64,000 bases of DNA from Gnetum montanum (lineage: Eukaryota > Streptophyta > Gnetopsida > Gnetales > Gnetaceae). Shown piece after piece: positions 21,831-32,169 of this stretch. Made by a program: the position numbers and the translations under genes. The notes beneath the pieces were generated by a model. The model was not told the origin of the DNA and did no database searches. It saw nothing but the letters and a program-made list of their open reading frames with translations. The stretch is taken from NCBI GenBank assembly GCA_015680685.1, contig MNCI01014175.1, positions 476,632 to 540,631 on the forward strand, read 5' to 3'. Position 1 is the stretch's first letter, and every line of letters begins with the position of its first letter.

Positions 21831-22616
21831 TGATTTTTGATTTATGATGCAAACTTTCGTTTTGTGGCATTGCGATTGATTGCAGGGACAACAAACGCTT
21901 CCTTATCGTGCTCGAGCTTGTTGGGGTGCTAACATGGGTCGACCCTGTTGAGGATGGGGAGGTTCTCCCTGATCTAATGGTGGCTGAAAACGGGGTTTGG
22001 TTCAGGGAAGGTGCTTGTGGATTCTTGGCCTTTCTGCTAGACAATTTTGAAGTGGCCATCTGGTCGAATTTTGACGAGGTGACTGCACGGAGTGTGGTTG
22101 ATGCGATGCTGCCGGGGGCTACCGAGGGTGTCATGGTTTTCATCAAAGACATTGACGAGGGGCCATTTATTAATGAGGATGGCACTACCCGCGGGCCCAG
22201 GGAAACACGCCCGTTAACGCGCGTGTGGGCGTTACTACCACGAGGGTTGGACTACCTCAATAATACATTATTCATAGCTGCCTGCACACATACTTTGTTC
22301 CAGAATCCTCCTGGCACAGTATACCGAATAGCCAGGTGGGACCATTTACATTTATCGCTTTCTTTTTGCCATTTGATGTTGGTTTCTTGTTTGTTGACAT
22401 GTATTCGTTTGCAGGCCGAAGACCAACCCAGACGGGACACTGATTGAGGATGAAGGGATAGCCCTCGCTCGTACAGCTCTGGAAGCATTTATGACGGGCC
22501 TTAACCTTCGTGGGACTATGCTGAAGCAAACGAAGGGTTCGATGGTCCACTTTCACAAGCAGTTTTCCAGAGCGTTTGCGATGTGCAAGGCTCGTGGATG
22601 GCTTCATGAAGACTGA
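21069..22616 (+). pseudogene. Antisense gene 1: HAD/FCP1-like phosphatase domain, catalytic residues lost
   Basis: Three exons, 21069-21202, 21886-22335 and 22415-22616, joined by GT-AG introns (GTAAGC...TGCAG; GTGGGA...TGCAG) that keep frame and give 261 codons. From about residue 45 the layout follows plant FCP1/NIF-type HAD phosphatases: KRFLIVLELVGVL at the position of the LDLNGxL nucleophile motif, CGFLAFLLDNFEVAIWSN (usual FLxFxxENFEVxIWSS), then NNTLFIAACTHTLFQNPPGT (usual NTLLxDDSPYKALLNPPxT), and DGTLIEDEG. Both catalytic Asp positions are replaced (E/V and AA), so it would be a pseudo-enzyme. An in-frame TAG at codon 28 (about 21150-21152) breaks this copy unless translation starts later. 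That it is a captured host gene is inference. Confidence 0.7.
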
Positions 22617-22825
22617 ACTGACAACGGGCCAATTCTCTCTCGTGATCTTGGCAGCATGTCTAGATCTACCACCAACAGTAAATGATAACACTTCTTAGAT
22701 ATGTTAGTGGGTTCATCCAATTATCTGGATCTACGCTGATATAACAACTTTACATTGCTTTTATAGTTAATATACCTTCTAGTGAGGATCCAGTGACCAC
22801 CGGATGAAACGAGACGACTTTGTTA

Positions 22826-25499
22826 ATGAAGTTCGGAGGGGTGGCTAAGGCCCAGAAGTGGTTACAGAATCGTGCTCCTCCATCCCTCGCTCGTTGCCTT
22901 GATGATGCTGGGCTCATGGAGCTTTTTATGGCGCCGAGTCCTGATGTTTCCATTGGGGAGATGATCGGGACTGTAGACTCCTTGAATGAGTCTGTCACAT
23001 ACTACAACACCCAGATTAAGGGTGTGAAGGTAGTTTTCCGTCTATCACCCAAGTTCTTTTCGGACCTATTTGGCGTACCGGCGGATGGCCTGAATATAGT
23101 GTTAGACAAAACTCATAAAGAACTCCAGATGATCCGGGAATTGGAGGACTGGCTAGGCATAGCAAAGGGTACCAAGGGATTCCCGATGCAGGGGAAGGCG
23201 AAGGTTGTAGAAGTGAACGAATTGTATCCCCTATTCAGAGCAAGGGTATTTCCCAAAACGCTTTCCCAGGTGAGGTGCCTTGGGGTTGAGGCTGTCCGTG
23301 TGATGCGAACTGTTTTGGAAATAGGGATGCGATATAACTGGGCAAAATTTTTATTGGCGGGCATGCACAAAGAGATAGTGCGATTGCGCTCGAATGTCGA
23401 GGCGCAATCCCATTTCACCTTTGCATTTTTCACCGGTTATCTTCGTCGTTTTGCCGAGTTCTTGGTAGTTCACGCAGATAACAAGTTTGTCCTGCGGGAT
23501 CAGGGTCAACTATCCCGCCCATGGATCCATCACCTGTATGACACAGCCAAATTCCAAGATGCACCCGAAGGTATCGATGAATCCATTATCGTTACCACGG
23601 GGGGATCATCTGGCGGTTCAATCCACACACGTGATAGTGTGGGGTTGGAGCCAGATGAGCTGCCTTACATTGCTAGAAGGGCAGAACGGGTCATCAAGGA
23701 AACCATCGGCCAAGCTAAAGCAAAGCTAAAGAGGCCTGAGCGCCTGGCTGAGGATGTTTCCGGTGTGAGCCAGCCACGCGTGAAGCAGATACGTTTCAAA
23801 GTGCCTGGTGAGCGGAACTTGCCTGCTTATTACTTTAGCATTTTCATTTTGTTTATAACTTTCACCTCAATCACTTACGTGTCGTTGATATATATTCTTT
23901 TTTCTTTGGCTTGATTTTTAAAACAGTAAGGAAGTAAGCTTTAGAGATGATCACAGAGGAGGAGGAAACTCATACGGAGAAAAACAACGAGGAGGAGCAT
24001 ACAGAAATGAGTCAAGCTGGCGGGACGGAGGAGTTACGAGAGAAGACCATAGGAACTGAGCCGTTGGATGACCAAGGCAGTGTCGACCAAATGTTCCACA
24101 GTTTTCTTCAAGGGGATTTGGATTTAGGCGCTCCTCCAGGGGATGACGAAGGGCGTGGTATGTTTTTCCTTTTATACTATTTCAATTTTTCCTGTCAATT
24201 GTCCATTTTTTGGTTTATATGTTTGTTTATTTTTTATGTGTTTTGTCCAGATGAAGGTAGCAAGACCAGAATAGTGCGTTTGGATGTACCGATGAAGATG
24301 GTTCCCCCTGAGAGGACCGCTGAGGTTAGTTCTTCCCGTACCCGTGAGCCACTTATTTGGTCAGAAATGCCAAGCAAGACGGAGTTTGTGGCTGGCATCG
24401 CAGAGGAAGTCATTGAATGGATCCAAGAAGCCCACCCTGATATAGGTATGAATCACTTAAAGAGTTGGAGCTTCGCATCTTGCTTATATAGTTTTTGACA
24501 TTTGTATTTTTCACATGGGTAGGTGCTAAACTGAGATGGGATCCCTCGAAAAGCATTAGCATGGAAAGCCTAACCACACTCTCCCCCGAAGTGGAGCAGG
24601 TGCCAAGGCCTGTTTATGAGGGAGTTGCAGAAAGCCTTGCACACCATGCTAAGTCATTATGGACTTGCAGGCGCTCCATTGAGCAGTTGTGGCTGCAAAT
24701 ACAGGTAAAAGAAAAGGAAGTCTCTAAATTGTCAAAGGAACGTGAAAATTTAAAGGCTCGTTATGAGTTCGCCGTTGCTAGACTAAGTGGAGATCGCTCT
24801 TGGCAAACATCGGAGGTTACATACACCAGGTATTGGAACCTTTTGAATCGTCATGCATCACTGACTTGGAGAATGGCGGAACGCAAAGCTCAAATTGATA
24901 TCCTGAACCTTAAGTGTCAAGATTGGAAGGCGTTTGCTTCGAAGGTTCGTAAGTGGGGTCAGGACGAGAAGAATCACAAACATTACTACAAGAAGTCGCT
25001 AAAAGAGGTTTCCATCGAGAAGCAGCAGCTAGAAATGTTTGTAGAGGGTTTAGGCTTGCGTTCGGCCTTCGATAATTTTGCACAGAATACAACTGTGGAA
25101 ATGGAGTCGCCTACAAGGGTGATCACAACCGCATCTGGGGAAGTGTCGGTTGGAGAATTTCCATTGAAACATCCCACCTGGTCAGCTATCGACAAAGGGA
25201 AGACTTTGGCAGACGTTGACTTAGGCCTAGATGGGACGGACTGGGCCAGTGTTTTTGAGGAAGAAATCCTTTGTCGGCTGGAGTTCGGGTTAGGGGGATC
25301 TCTTATGGTAAGCGTTTTTTTCTTATGGAGTTAATTCATTGGATAACGTTTAACATTTTAGCATTCGCTTATTCTTATGTTGGTTGTTTGTTCTCAGGAT
25401 GAAGGTGGTGATGATGCTCAGGAGGCGGGCCCCAGTGGAGCAAGGGCCCCTGACGCTGGTGGATCTAGAGAGGACGACCCTCTCGCCTCGGATGTTTAG
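22826..25499 (+). CDS. Antisense gene 2: 758-aa protein with N-terminal globular domain and coiled coil
   Basis: Five exons fit without a stop: 22826-23807, 23945-24157, 24251-24445, 24523-25307, 25398-25499. Every intron is GT-AG and phases match (2277 nt, 759 codons with TAG at 25497). Residues 1-330 are a globular region with VTYYNTQIKGVKVVFRLSPK, FFSDLFGVP and FTFAFFTGYLRRFAEFLVVH, in the style of plant transposon-associated domains found in gypsy extra ORFs, though I cannot name a family. An acidic stretch (TEEEETHTEKNNEEEHTE) follows, then a coiled coil near residues 510-650 (VKEKEVSKLSKERENLKARY; VSIEKQQLEMFVEGLG), and a Gly/Asp-rich tail. No catalytic motif is seen. The open, correctly spliced frame contrasts with the stop-ridden polyprotein on the other strand. 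Confidence 0.7.
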
Positions 25500-25816
25500 T
25501 ATTTTGATTTCTGAGTTTTTGTTGTTTTGTTGTTTGAGTCAGATTTATATGGAAAATGTAATTTGGAAATTCTGAAACGGATGAAAACAGTTGAAACTTG
25601 TAATTGAACAATGTTGTATGTAAGAATTTTTTTTTTTGATTTTCAATTTTAGTTGTAAACATGACACAACAATGTAAAATGTTCTGGCTTATTTTGAGCT
25701 TGACCGCACACACGACATGATAACGTAAAATTTTTTTGAGGTTTTACCTCTTTGTTTAAAGCATAATATATCGAAGTAACTATAAATGATACATGAAAAA
25801 GAAAGCAAAGTACACA
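25500..25816 (+). other. 3' flank of antisense gene 2
   Basis: AT-rich, with a T run at 25626-25638 and a TTGTAAT-rich stretch. It could contain the polyadenylation region of gene 2. No coding content. Confidence 0.4.
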
Positions 25817-26047
25817 CTAGTTTAAGGCCATTTCGGACCCCATTGTAAATGAGCAATATTTTGGGTGAAATGCATAAGTTTCTTGGTGAAATGACCATCT
25901 CTGATTGTGGCTAGTTTTATGTTGTTTGCAGACATGATAGTTTAACGTCTTTCCGGATAAAGCATGTCGTTCAATTGTAATCTTTTGTTGTTTGTATATT
26001 TTTCTGTATTTTGGGTTTTGTCGTAGTTTAACGTCATTTTGGACGGA
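25817..26047. repeat. Hairpin-repeat cluster 3 (after protease)
   Basis: Units TTTAAGGCCATTTCGGACC (25820-25838), TTTAACGTCTTTCCGGAT (25941-25958) and TTTAACGTC-ATTTTG-GACGG (26028-26045), with a weaker copy near 25909-25937. The TAA in TTTAA supplies, on the minus strand, the stop of the gag-protease frame at 25942-25944. Confidence 0.7.
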
Positions 26048-26523
26048 TGGTGATGATTTCCTTTTAATTGTTTTTTTATTCTTTTTATGTTTACGTCCTG
26101 CAATTTATTAACTGGTACGATTTTGTGTTCGGCGTCCCCTTCGCTGATCATGTTGAATGGTAGTTCGGCCCAAGGGACGTCCGACGGAATGTTTTCGGTA
26201 TCGGTATTTTCAGGTGCTTCGGTGTCTGTCGTTGTTTCCGTGGTAGTTTCTTCATGAGGCGATGTGTGTGGAGTGTTAGAGGCAGGTGTTTCAGTTTTAA
26301 GGAATTCTTGTTCCGTGTTCGAGGATTTCCCACCCACCAGTTGTGGTTTGTTTGCGTCATTTTGACTAGGCTTGGCCAGTTCAACTTCGGAGCCTTGGTT
26401 GTTGTCCGTGTGCGATGAAATAATGGGAGTGATCGCTTCCCCATGTATGATGATTTCACTGCCCTCATAGGGTAGGTGAATCTCTTGATGTATAGGGGAA
26501 GAAACAGCTCTCAGTTGGGCCAA
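25942..26523 (-). pseudogene. Element B post-protease segment
   Basis: Continues the protease frame after a TAG at 26524-26526 that replaces the Trp of GRPW. It reads LAQLRAVSSPIHQEIHLPY and EIIIHGE, the usual run after the gypsy protease, then a Thr/Glu-rich linker (ETTTETTTDTEAPENTDTEN). It ends at a TAA inside a hairpin unit, so gag-protease stops here while pol restarts 5.4 kb away. Confidence 0.85.
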
Positions 26524-27624
26524 CTAGGGTCTTCCTAATATTAGATTAAATCCTGGCATTTCATCGACAACTAGGAAGTCAACGGATGTGGGGAACTGGT
26601 CTCCCGCTATGAAATCTAAGGTTATCATGCCTTTGACCAGTACGCGTGACCCGCTGAATGACTTTAAACATGTTTTTGTGGTTGGTTTAATTAAGTCGTT
26701 GAGCCCCAGTTGTTCAATGATGAGATATTGTATGACATTTGTGGCTGCCCCATCGTCTACATGGACTCTATGTATTTTGAACTGGTTTATTTGTATTGTT
26801 ATGAACATGGGGATTGTTGTTATTTCCCCTGTGTTCTTGTCCACTTTGATATTGTCATCCTGGAAGCTCAAGGGTTTCGGAATGACCCCGTGAGATGAGT
26901 ACATGATGGCATGAATGGCAGGTTCGCTCGGAGGCAAATCCTCATTGACCGGTATGGACGTTAGCATGCGTACGAGAGCTTCCCGATGAGTTTGAGACGT
27001 TAAAACCAAGTCATACAAGCTTAAAGAAGTGTTCTTTTGCTTCAGCGCTTGAGTGACTTGCGTCAAGGCCGTTGCGAGATCTCTGCTGTTAGGAATGCTC
27101 TTGTCAGCAATGACCGAGTCCATTGGGCCCAACAGCTTTATTTCGTGTTTTTGTGGCTTATCATTCTTGCTTTGTGCCGTAGTTTTAGATGGTTCATGTT
27201 GTTTGGATGGTTCACCCTGATTTCTTGAGTCTGATTGATTGTTAGTTGGCGACATGGGTATGGAATTAAGTGGAGTAGGTTTGGGTGGCCCCAGGGCCAA
27301 CCGTTGGTGCTCTTTCTCCAAGCGTTCACGCGTAAGCCTATCAGCCAGGTGTTCTCGTGTGCGGCGTGGAGATGGAGCTGGTCTTGGAGCCTCAGATTGC
27401 CTTGGGATGCACACCATATATGGAGATGGGTGTGATTGTAATTGGTCAGTGGGAGGTGTTTGAGCCGAAGGTTGGCCAGGGATCCTAATGACGTAGGGGT
27501 GAGGTTTGCCTTGCACCTGTGTGGTGGAGGTTTGACAATCGCTAGGACTTTCAGGTGTCCTAACGATGTGCGGAGTTGGTTTTAGGGGAGGTTGGACCTC
27601 CGCTATTACGACGGTTGGTGGTAC
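26524..27624 (-). pseudogene. Element B protease with proline-rich linker
   Basis: The first ~230 residues are a Pro/Gln/Ser-rich linker. The retropepsin follows: RVHVDDGAATNVIQYLII carries the catalytic Asp (DDGA in place of DTGA/DSGA), then SFSGSRVLVKGMITLDF, VDFLVVDEMPGFNLILGRP. The protease would cut the polyprotein. It is in frame with gag upstream, separated by a TGA at 27625-27627, and closed by TAG at 26524-26526. Confidence 0.88.
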
Positions 27625-28206
27625 TCAGACTACGAAAGGAGCAGGCCGAGTGTGAGGGGTTAGTGGTTTTGGGGATGTAGGTACGGTTGATGGTATATGG
27701 ACGACATAGGGCTGTTGAGGGGTACGTGGTGGTCGAGATGTGGGTGCAGATACAGTGGGAAGAATCTGCACCACGAATGGCCTATCAAGTGTTTCCTGTT
27801 TATGTTGGGGGTAGATAGTGTTAATGTTACGTGCCTCGGAGTCATCATCGAAGTAGATCGTGTTGATCACGTACGGGGCTTCTTTGGTGTTCAAGGGATC
27901 CTTATACACCCCCATGGCCTGATTCTGCGGTTGAACCAGGTTAGCCTCATCAAAAGTGATTTGGACATCATCGATCATCCGCTGGATATCCTGCTTCAGG
28001 GTGAAGCAGTAATTTGTTCCGTGCCCGTTGCGTTGATGGTAGTCGCAGAAGCAATCCATCCTGAAGCCTTTGGGTACGGGAGGCTCATCTGGTGTTGCTA
28101 AGCTTGGGTTCTGTACGAGTTGGCAGAACCGGTCATGTCTTTGGATGGCCGTGGTGGATAATTTCTTATGTTTCATCAGCCCAGCTTTGAGAAGCTGATC
28201 AAAGAG
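27625..28206 (-). pseudogene. Element B nucleocapsid region with zinc knuckle
   Basis: Same frame as gag. After LFDQLLKAGLMKHKKL comes CDYHQRNGHGTNYCFTLKQ, the CxxHxxxGHxTxxC knuckle typical of TAT-lineage nucleocapsid, which would bind RNA. A Pro/Val-rich repeat tail follows (PYVVHIPSTV-like units), ending in TGA at 27625-27627. Confidence 0.88.
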
Positions 28207-30204
28207 CTAGGACGGTTTCATCGGAAGAGGCGTGTATTGAGAGGGTTCCTTCCTCTCGAAATTGCACGTACGGTTTGTTGGGTTCTGTGACGATGACGAC
28301 TCCGGAGCTGTTGTGGGAGCGGGTTTATAATAGTTAGTAGGGGTTGCGGGTGATTGTTGTTGATGTGTGATGCTCGTCTGTTGGGCTCCTGCTATCGCTG
28401 CTATAGTTGTTTTGGCCTTCTCTTTATCCTTTTTAGTATGTTGATTTTTGAAGGCCACGTATGTCGGGTCATGGCTATTTTGAGCTGCTTCTTCTATGCT
28501 TTTGATCTGCACAAATTCCTGGTTAAGATCACGTGCGTTAAGGTAATATAATTTGGACTTGAAGAAATCGTTGACAGCCCCCTTCAGAATTGTAAGCAGA
28601 TAAGTTTGGGAGATTGGTTCGTGTAGCTCGTTGAGAGCTGCACTCCATCTCTGAATAAACTTCTGTACAGGTTCAAGCGGTGCTTGCTTGATCTGTATGA
28701 GGCTGTCCAGCGTGGCCTCAGGTTTTAAGTTGTACTTGAACCGGGTTACAAACTGGCATAAAAGATCCTCCAAGGAAAAGACAGAGTTCCTGGGTAGGGC
28801 TCGGTACCAGTCGAGTGCCCTTCCCAAGAGGGACATGGGAAACACTCGTAGAATAGCATGAGGCCATGCCTGGAGCAACGCGCATTCTAATCTAAATGTT
28901 ATTAAATGGGCGTTGGGGTCCATCTCCCTGTTATATTTAGTCAACGTTGGCAAGGAGACGCCTTTGGGTAAGGTCAAAGGTGGGGTAGAGGAGCTGATGG
29001 GATCATCGTTATAGAAATCTACTACTTTCAACTCCCTGTCGGCGGCCATTTTGAGGTGCTTTACCTCGTCAGTAAGTTCTTGCATTAATTTCTTGGCATC
29101 TGCCCAGTCTTGGGCGCTTAGTGACATGGCAGCCTGAGACTGTGGTATATGATACAAGTTAGATTGCTGTATGGTGGGCTGAAAGGCCGAAAGCTACGTG
29201 GGTGGTTGTTGTGCTTGTGGAAAAGTTATGGTGGGTTGCACTAAGGATGGCATGTTGTATGGGAAATGTTGTTGTTGTTGTGTTTGGGGCTGTACCTGGG
29301 GAACGTGGACTGGTGGAATGGTATGTTGTGGCATGTGGGTGTGAGAGGGTTGGTGTGACGGGGCACCCATCGGTGGCCATTGCCCAATCACGTTCTGTGA
29401 AGGGACTCCTTGTTGGGTTACAGACATCGAGGGACCCGCGTGCACTGGAATGTGCAGAATGTAATGAGCAGATGTGGATGCCGGTATTACGTGTGGCATC
29501 CCTATCACTCGAGGTGGGAGTGTCACCCCCACGCTAGCGTGAGGGGGCGGTGCTTGCGAGGACGAACCCGCAGCTACAGCAGGGATGATTGTGAGAGGAA
29601 AAGTGTTAGGTTGGAAATCGCTCGGGAGAGGGATATGCACTAGCGCTGCTGTTTCAGGTGGTGGTGCTTGAGCCTGGGTAAACCTAGGATGTTGGAGGGG
29701 GAGGATTTCCCCTGTGTCTGGATGGAAAATGGGGTTAGCCTGAGCTTGCGGGCTAAGCGTGTGGTAGGAGTCCTCGTGCTCGGATTGAGCGGCGAAGTCA
29801 TCTTCCTCTTCTGGTTGGGGTTCTAGCGCGTACCGATCCAACGTGCAGCTCCTTTGCAGGAGGAGTTGTGTGACAAGCTCCGAATACTGCTCCGGAACCG
29901 GGATTACATCATATGGGGAAGGGGTGAACTCGTATCCTCCCTTGTAAAAGAGCTCAAACTGCCTTTTAACTTCCATTTCGGCTTGATCAATAGCCAGGCC
30001 AGCTTGTATTTTAATACATATAAAATTATACTGGTCTTGGGTGATGATGTTGGAGGCTAGATCTCTCCCCTGTAACCTTAGAGACCATTGGGGCCCTGCT
30101 GTAGGTTGCACCCCCGGGTGCTGTGTGATAGGCTGTTGGATGACTGTGATGTCCATGGTGGCAGTGGTTTGAGTAGTGACAGTGTTGTTGTTTGCGGGGT
30201 TCAT
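28207..30204 (-). pseudogene. Element B gag
   Basis: Starts with ATG at 30204 and reads in one frame to a TAG at 28207-28209, with an internal TAG at 29194-29196. Residues 1-340 are a Gln/Pro-rich N-terminal region with an acidic patch (QPEEEDDFAAQSEHED). The second part, from about 29157, is the Retrotrans_gag core: LPTLTKYNREMDPNAHLITF, LLGRALDWYRALPRNSVFSL and FVTRFKYNLKPEATLDSLIQ. It would form the particle. The frame is intact apart from single-base stops, indicating a rather recent element. Confidence 0.92.
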
Positions 30205-30239
30205 GATTTTATGTCACGGATATAAGTCGGTCTGAAGAT

Positions 30240-30700
30240 ACGAAGTTAATGTGTTATGTAGCGTGCAGCGTATATGCTTCAATTGACAGCATATGGTGAC
30301 GGCGTATACAGCGTATACAGCGTATATGGTCAGCATAAACGCTGGGGAGCGTATACAGCCTGAGATGAACAGTGGCGTAAAGCGTAAAACAGGAGAGCGT
30401 AAAACAGAAGGCGTAAGGCGTAAAATAGGAGAGCGTAAAACAGAAGGCGTAAGGCGTAAAACAGTGGCGTAAAACAGAAGGTGTAAGGCGTAAAATAGTG
30501 GCGTAAAGCGTAAAACAGGAGAGCGTAAAGCAGTGGCGTAAGGGGTTCTGAGCAGAGTTTTAGGGCGTAAACAATATACAGCGTAAACGCTGAGCAGTTG
30601 CAGGCTGGGCTTTTAGACTGAGCAGCGTAAACGCTAGGAAGGTTTGAGCAGGAAGGCACTTGGAGCTGGCGACGTAGACGCTTGATGATGTAAACGCTGG
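30240..30700. repeat. Element B leader: GCGTAAAACAG tandem repeats
   Basis: Between gag start and primer site. GCGTAAAACAGRAG / GGCGTAAGGCGTAAAACAG units repeat from about 30370 to 30545, flanked by GCGTATACAGC and GCGTAAACGCT motifs. The motif is related to the LTR palindrome. Confidence 0.85.
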
Positions 30701-30726
30701 GGATTTGCAGGTAAGGGTTTTAGCAG

Positions 30727-30744
30727 GCCCTCCTTCTAGCGCCA
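30727..30744 (-). promoter_or_regulatory. Element B primer-binding site
   Basis: Minus strand TGGCGCTAGAAGGAGGGC, starting a few bases inside the 5' LTR. It begins TGG as expected for pairing with a tRNA CCA end. I do not assign the tRNA. Confidence 0.7.
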
Positions 30745-30749
30745 AATTC

Positions 30750-31944
30750 TGTACCGCCTGAAATCGTCGGTCTCCGGCTGGAAGGAAAACAGAGGCCGTG
30801 GGATCGTAGGACGAGAACAGAAGACCCTGCCTTCGCCTGAGGGCGGGCTCGAGTGCACGAAGGTAGAGTACCTTGGGTGGTCCGCACGCGGATCAGACAA
30901 GGATTTCCCCGCGCGTACGCAAAGTGCTATACGCTGGGTTATGCTTAAACGATGTAGCGAGCGTAAACGAAGCATAAATGGTGTAAAACAAATGCGAATT
31001 GAGCGTGAGCGTAAACGAGCATGAACAGAATGCGCGGGCCAAGTTGACGTAAAACTGTAAAATGTAAACAATCTTATGCAGCTAATGTAAACAATGGTAT
31101 TACAGAGTCAAAGTACCGTGCACCGGTCTAACGCAGTCGTGAGGGAACACGAGGCGGACGAAAAGCCCCAGCGTATACAGGAATGACTCGGTTGGTTCGC
31201 AAGACAGGTAGAGCGTAGAGACTTTGTATGGCGTACAAGGCCAACGTAAGAGGGTTTCAGCTCTTGTGCGCAGCATAAATGTACTCTGGTATGCCCCGGG
31301 ATTTTGCCAACCGACCTTTGTGAAGTGGAAAATGGGGGTTTTTATACAGGTTGTTACGCTAGACTCGGGTTGGGTGACACGTGACGCGTTGACCGGGTGC
31401 ACAATTTACAAATGTACAATATTACAAGTGTTGGGCGTATACGCTGGGCGTATACGCTGGGCGTATACGCTGATGAATGCTGGGCGTATATGCTGGGCGT
31501 ATACAGGGCGGATGTAGGGCGTATACGCTAGGCGTATACGGTGGGGGATGCCCACTTGCTTCAATCCTTGCTCTTCGGCGTTATCTTCATGCTGCCTTTG
31601 GAGATTCCTTGCCGAGCGTAAACATTTGCCGTACTCGCCGAGCATACAGGTGAAAGTGAGTACACTGGGCGTGCGAGTTGGATGTCTACGCTGGGCGTAT
31701 ACACTAGGAATTCGAGTGTCTACGCTGGAGGGCGTATACGCTGTGGGTTCGAGCGTCTATGCTGGGGATGTTCTTGAGCGTAGACGCCGGGTGTATACAT
31801 TGGTGCCGGATACTTAGTAAAAATGAAGCTTTTGACCTCCAAAGCTGCAATGTGTGACGCCCACTGTAGCCATGGTTGTCTGTGGGTCCCAGGGACCGGC
31901 TTTTTGTTGGACAAGTACTAAGCGCTGAATTTTGTCGTGTTTCA
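30750..31944 (-). repeat. Element B 5' LTR
   Basis: 1195 bp. Same ends as the 3' LTR (TGAAACA...GTACA on the minus strand). The TATA box is GTATAAAAA (minus) at 31339-31347. U3 from about 31430 to 31800 holds GCGTATACGC repeats, including three in a row at 31436-31470 where the 3' LTR shows variants (GCGTTTACGC), so the copies have diverged. Confidence 0.93.
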
Positions 31945-32164
31945 CTCTTAACATAGGCGTTAAAAAGATAAAATATATAAAAATCATATACCTCAGACTT
32001 AACCATACAACCGTGACAATACAAGTAAGTCTAGGAAGACAGCGATTGATTAACCTTAAGTGTTCCATAAGGCACATAAGCACTTAGTCCTTGGAGTTTG
32101 ACCGGATCGTGCGTGCACACTCGTATTCATATGGTTGAGTGTAGGGGTACCTCGCCACTCATCA
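31945..32164 (+). repeat. Element A 3' LTR, second part
   Basis: Starts with the duplicated CTCTT and continues the LTR from AGCATAGGCG-like sequence to CCACTCATCA. It is followed by AACTT, the target duplication of element A, and by copia C sequence. Confidence 0.92.
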
Positions 32165-32169
32165 AACTT

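Larger units (their letters stand above)
13465..31944 (-). mobile_element. Element B: TAT-lineage Ty3/gypsy retrotransposon with antisense genes
   Basis: About 18.5 kb bounded by LTRs at 13465-14700 and 30750-31944 and by the duplication CTCTT. Reading leftward on the minus strand: 5' LTR, primer site, leader with repeats, gag, zinc knuckle, protease, a block containing two antisense genes, reverse transcriptase, degenerate RNase H, archaeal-type RNase H, integrase, hairpin repeats, 3' region, polypurine tract, 3' LTR. The archaeal RNase H and the large size identify the TAT lineage (Ogre/Retand-like). The polyprotein frames are broken by several single-base stops, mostly TAG. Confidence 0.93.
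6684..32164 (+). mobile_element. Element A: Athila-like gag-protease retroelement (host of nested B)
   Basis: 5' LTR 6684-7532, tRNA-Asp-type primer site 7533-7551, degenerate gag, protease, long non-coding 3' region, polypurine tract 12904-12916 and 3' LTR beginning 12917. The 3' LTR is split by element B and resumes at 31950-32164. The 5-bp duplication AACTT at 6679-6683 and 32165-32169 marks the insertion into copia C. There is no reverse transcriptase, RNase H or integrase, so it would need enzymes from another element. The protease resembles Athila (xLGSxVNLIS, LGLVEDI, IIMGRxWLST). Confidence 0.9.

Noticed and set aside
22273-22616. One long gene joining antisense gene 1 to gene 2
   Set aside because: The frame of gene 1 closes at TGA 22614-22616 with no suitable donor before it, and the frame of gene 2 is preceded by a stop just upstream of 22826. 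Two genes fit better, though a missed intron is possible.
23113-23433. Minus-strand frames opposite the antisense genes (also 22272-22691, 24910-25195, 21649-22185)
   Set aside because: Shadows of the plus-strand exons. The retroelement polyprotein has no similarity in this interval.
26588-28101. Plus-strand frames over gag-protease of element B (26588-26898, 27037-27463, 27697-28101)
   Set aside because: Complement of the recognised minus-strand protease and nucleocapsid frames.
29194-29196. In-frame TAG in gag as a programmed readthrough site
   Set aside because: There are several TAGs scattered over gag, protease, pol and integrase, and CAG/TAG differences between element copies point to mutation.
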